This document shows, in pieces, positions 52,387-53,321 of a stretch of 53,321 nt of DNA. The DNA lies in assembly GCF_000308375.1 (NCBI RefSeq), contig NZ_BAFQ01000005.1, forward strand, positions 1 through 53,321. The letters are read 5' to 3'. A program made the translations under genes and the position numbers. The notes under the pieces were generated by a model. The model was not told where the DNA came from. It did not search any database and saw only the letters and a list, made by a program, of their open reading frames with translations. Position 1 is the first letter of the stretch. Each line of letters begins with the position of its first letter. The stretch is from Nocardia aobensis NBRC 100429 (GTDB lineage: Bacteria; Actinomycetota; Actinomycetes; Mycobacteriales; Mycobacteriaceae).

Positions 52387-53321
52387 CTACCGGGTGAGCA
52401 GATCGTCCGGGACCGCCTGGTCGTGTGCCAGCGCATCGAAGAAGCGGCTCGCCCGATCCTTGTCCCACAGCAGCACGTTGCCGGAACCCGATTCGTCGAC
52501 GAAGCCGCCGATCGGCACGGTGGTGGCGATCGTCTTACCGTGTAGCGCCCAGCCCAACCGGCCGAGATCCCAGATGTGATCGCCGTTGTCGACCTGCATC
52601 GAGGAGGCCACATCGCGGGCCAGCGGCCACACCTTCAACGGGTTGGCGAGCGTACCCGCGCTGGTCGCCTTCTCCAGCAGCGCGGACAGGAACAGCCGCT
52701 GATTGTTCATGCGGTCCAGGTCCGCTCGCGGGGTGGCGCGGGTCCGCACGAACCCGAGCGCCTGAGAGCCGGACAGATGCTGACATCCGGCCGGAAGGTC
52801 GATACCGGCCTTCGGATCGTCGATCGCATCGGGCAGGCACATATCGATACCGCCGAGTGAATCGACCATGCCGGCGAAACCGCCGAAGCCGATTTCGGCG
52901 AAATGGTCGATGCGCAGGCCGGTCGCGTTCTCGACCGTCTGCACCAGCAATTTCGGGCCACCGGCGGAAAACGCCGCGTTGAGCTTGTCCTTGCCGACAC
53001 CCGGAATGCTCACATACGAATCGCGCGGCAGGCTCACCACGGTGGGCGCACCCGATTTCGGGATGTGCACGAGCATGATGGTGTCGCTGCGCTCACCACC
53101 CGCGTCGGCGCTGTCGCCGGTCGACAGTTCCTTCTCCTGTTCCGGCGTCAGACCGACGCGGGTATCGGATCCGGTGAGCAGCCAATTGGTACCGGCTGTC
53201 TGCGCGACGCGGTCCGGATAGGCGGCCAGCGCGTCGACGCGGTGAAGTGAGCGATCCAGATAGATCAGCCCGGCGACCGGCAGCAGGATGACGATGAGCA
53301 GCAGAATCAGCAACCACCTGC
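52387..53321 (-). CDS. LytR-CpsA-Psr (LCP) family protein, 5' end outside window
   Basis: LCP enzymes attach glycopolymers such as arabinogalactan to peptidoglycan at the outer face of the membrane. About 311 codons are visible. The membrane helix (WLLILLLIVILLPVAGLIYL) is followed by the LCP domain with LLTGSDTR, SDTIMLVHIP, VVSLPRDSYVSIPG, KLNAAFSAGGP, GFVRTRATPRADLDRMNNQR, keeping the key Arg and Asp residues. The frame is open through the window edge, so the cytoplasmic N-terminus is missing; the TTG at 53313 is not the true start. Single domain, without a visible LytR_C extension. Confidence 0.93.
   Translation of the reverse strand, partial: RWLLILLLIVILLPVAGLIYLDRSLHRVDALAAYPDRVAQTAGTNWLLTGSDTRVGLTPEQEKELSTGDSADAGGERSDTIMLVHIPKSGAPTVVSLPRDSYVSIPGVGKDKLNAAFSAGGPKLLVQTVENATGLRIDHFAEIGFGGFAGMVDSLGGIDMCLPDAIDDPKAGIDLPAGCQHLSGSQALGFVRTRATPRADLDRMNNQRLFLSALLEKATSAGTLANPLKVWPLARDVASSMQVDNGDHIWDLGRLGWALHGKTIATTVPIGGFVDESGSGNVLLWDKDRASRFFDALAHDQAVPDDLLTR

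Overview
The window is chromosomal DNA from a high-GC actinobacterium of the order Mycobacteriales, most likely Nocardia or a close relative. Reasons: high GC throughout; a pstP-fhaB-fhaA block beside a tRNA-Leu(CAG); a fused lysyl-tRNA synthetase/lysyl-phosphatidylglycerol synthase (LysX type); a secreted AroQ-gamma chorismate mutase; a cutinase-type esterase; and gene groups that from memory match Mycobacterium tuberculosis Rv0018c-Rv0020c, Rv3690-Rv3695 and Rv3840-Rv3859. In M. tuberculosis several of these blocks flank oriC, so this is probably origin-proximal core chromosome. No prophage, insertion sequence, integron or CRISPR array is visible.

Layout. 1-2600: Ser/Thr phosphoprotein signalling (pstP cut by the window edge, fhaB, fhaA), all on the minus strand. 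2880-3008: tRNA-Leu with a strong terminator. 3017-6168: alpha/beta hydrolase, GlxA-type AraC regulator, TetR regulator, small GNAT. 6169-6879: gene-free, partly AT-rich. 6880-15165: the membrane-linked MoxR module (SpoIIM-like, RDD, DUF58, MoxR, a DUF4129/DUF4350-type fusion, a membrane protein and a DUF4407 protein). 15439-23189: secreted chorismate mutase, a 719-base leader region, then gltB-gltD. 23483-25292: cutinase and two paralogous tiny secreted His/Asp-rich proteins. 25416-30879: histidine phosphatase, lysX, S4 protein, rraA, SRPBCC protein. 30970-33795: copper-related copD-copC-ycnI plus a membrane protein. 33809-38610: a coiled-coil protein, a TM0106-type nuclease overlapping htpG. 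38640-43903: lipase, SDR, TetR, VOC, DinB and WYL regulator. 43927-53321: a metal/oxidative-stress region with a TMEM165/GDT1 transporter preceded by a yybP-ykoY (Mn2+) riboswitch, a conserved hypothetical, sodA, a hypothetical, a non-coding region with a DnaA-box cluster and an orphan terminator, rhodanese, DUF4328, GDPD, DUF5926, two divergent-in-function ferritins and the C-terminal part of an LCP protein.

How the genes work together. PstP, FhaB and FhaA belong to the PknA/PknB cell-wall signalling system. The MoxR block has the gene content of an AAA+/von Willebrand-like membrane chaperone module. GltB and GltD form NADPH-dependent glutamate synthase. The 44-53 kb part is coherent around metals: a manganese-responsive RNA ahead of a predicted Mn2+ exporter, a superoxide dismutase with the Mn-type Gln at residue 145, and two ferritins separated by an IdeR/DtxR-like palindrome, one of which has lost key ferroxidase residues. 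Four-base GTGA start/stop overlaps recur (498, 12114, 31911, 36559, 49225), indicating translational coupling within those pairs.

The observations most worth following are the riboswitch-transporter-SodA group, the degenerate ferritin, the paired His/Asp-rich secreted proteins, the DnaA-box cluster beside an orphan terminator, and the DUF4129/DUF4350-like fusion. All family assignments rest on motif recognition by eye; no database search was run.
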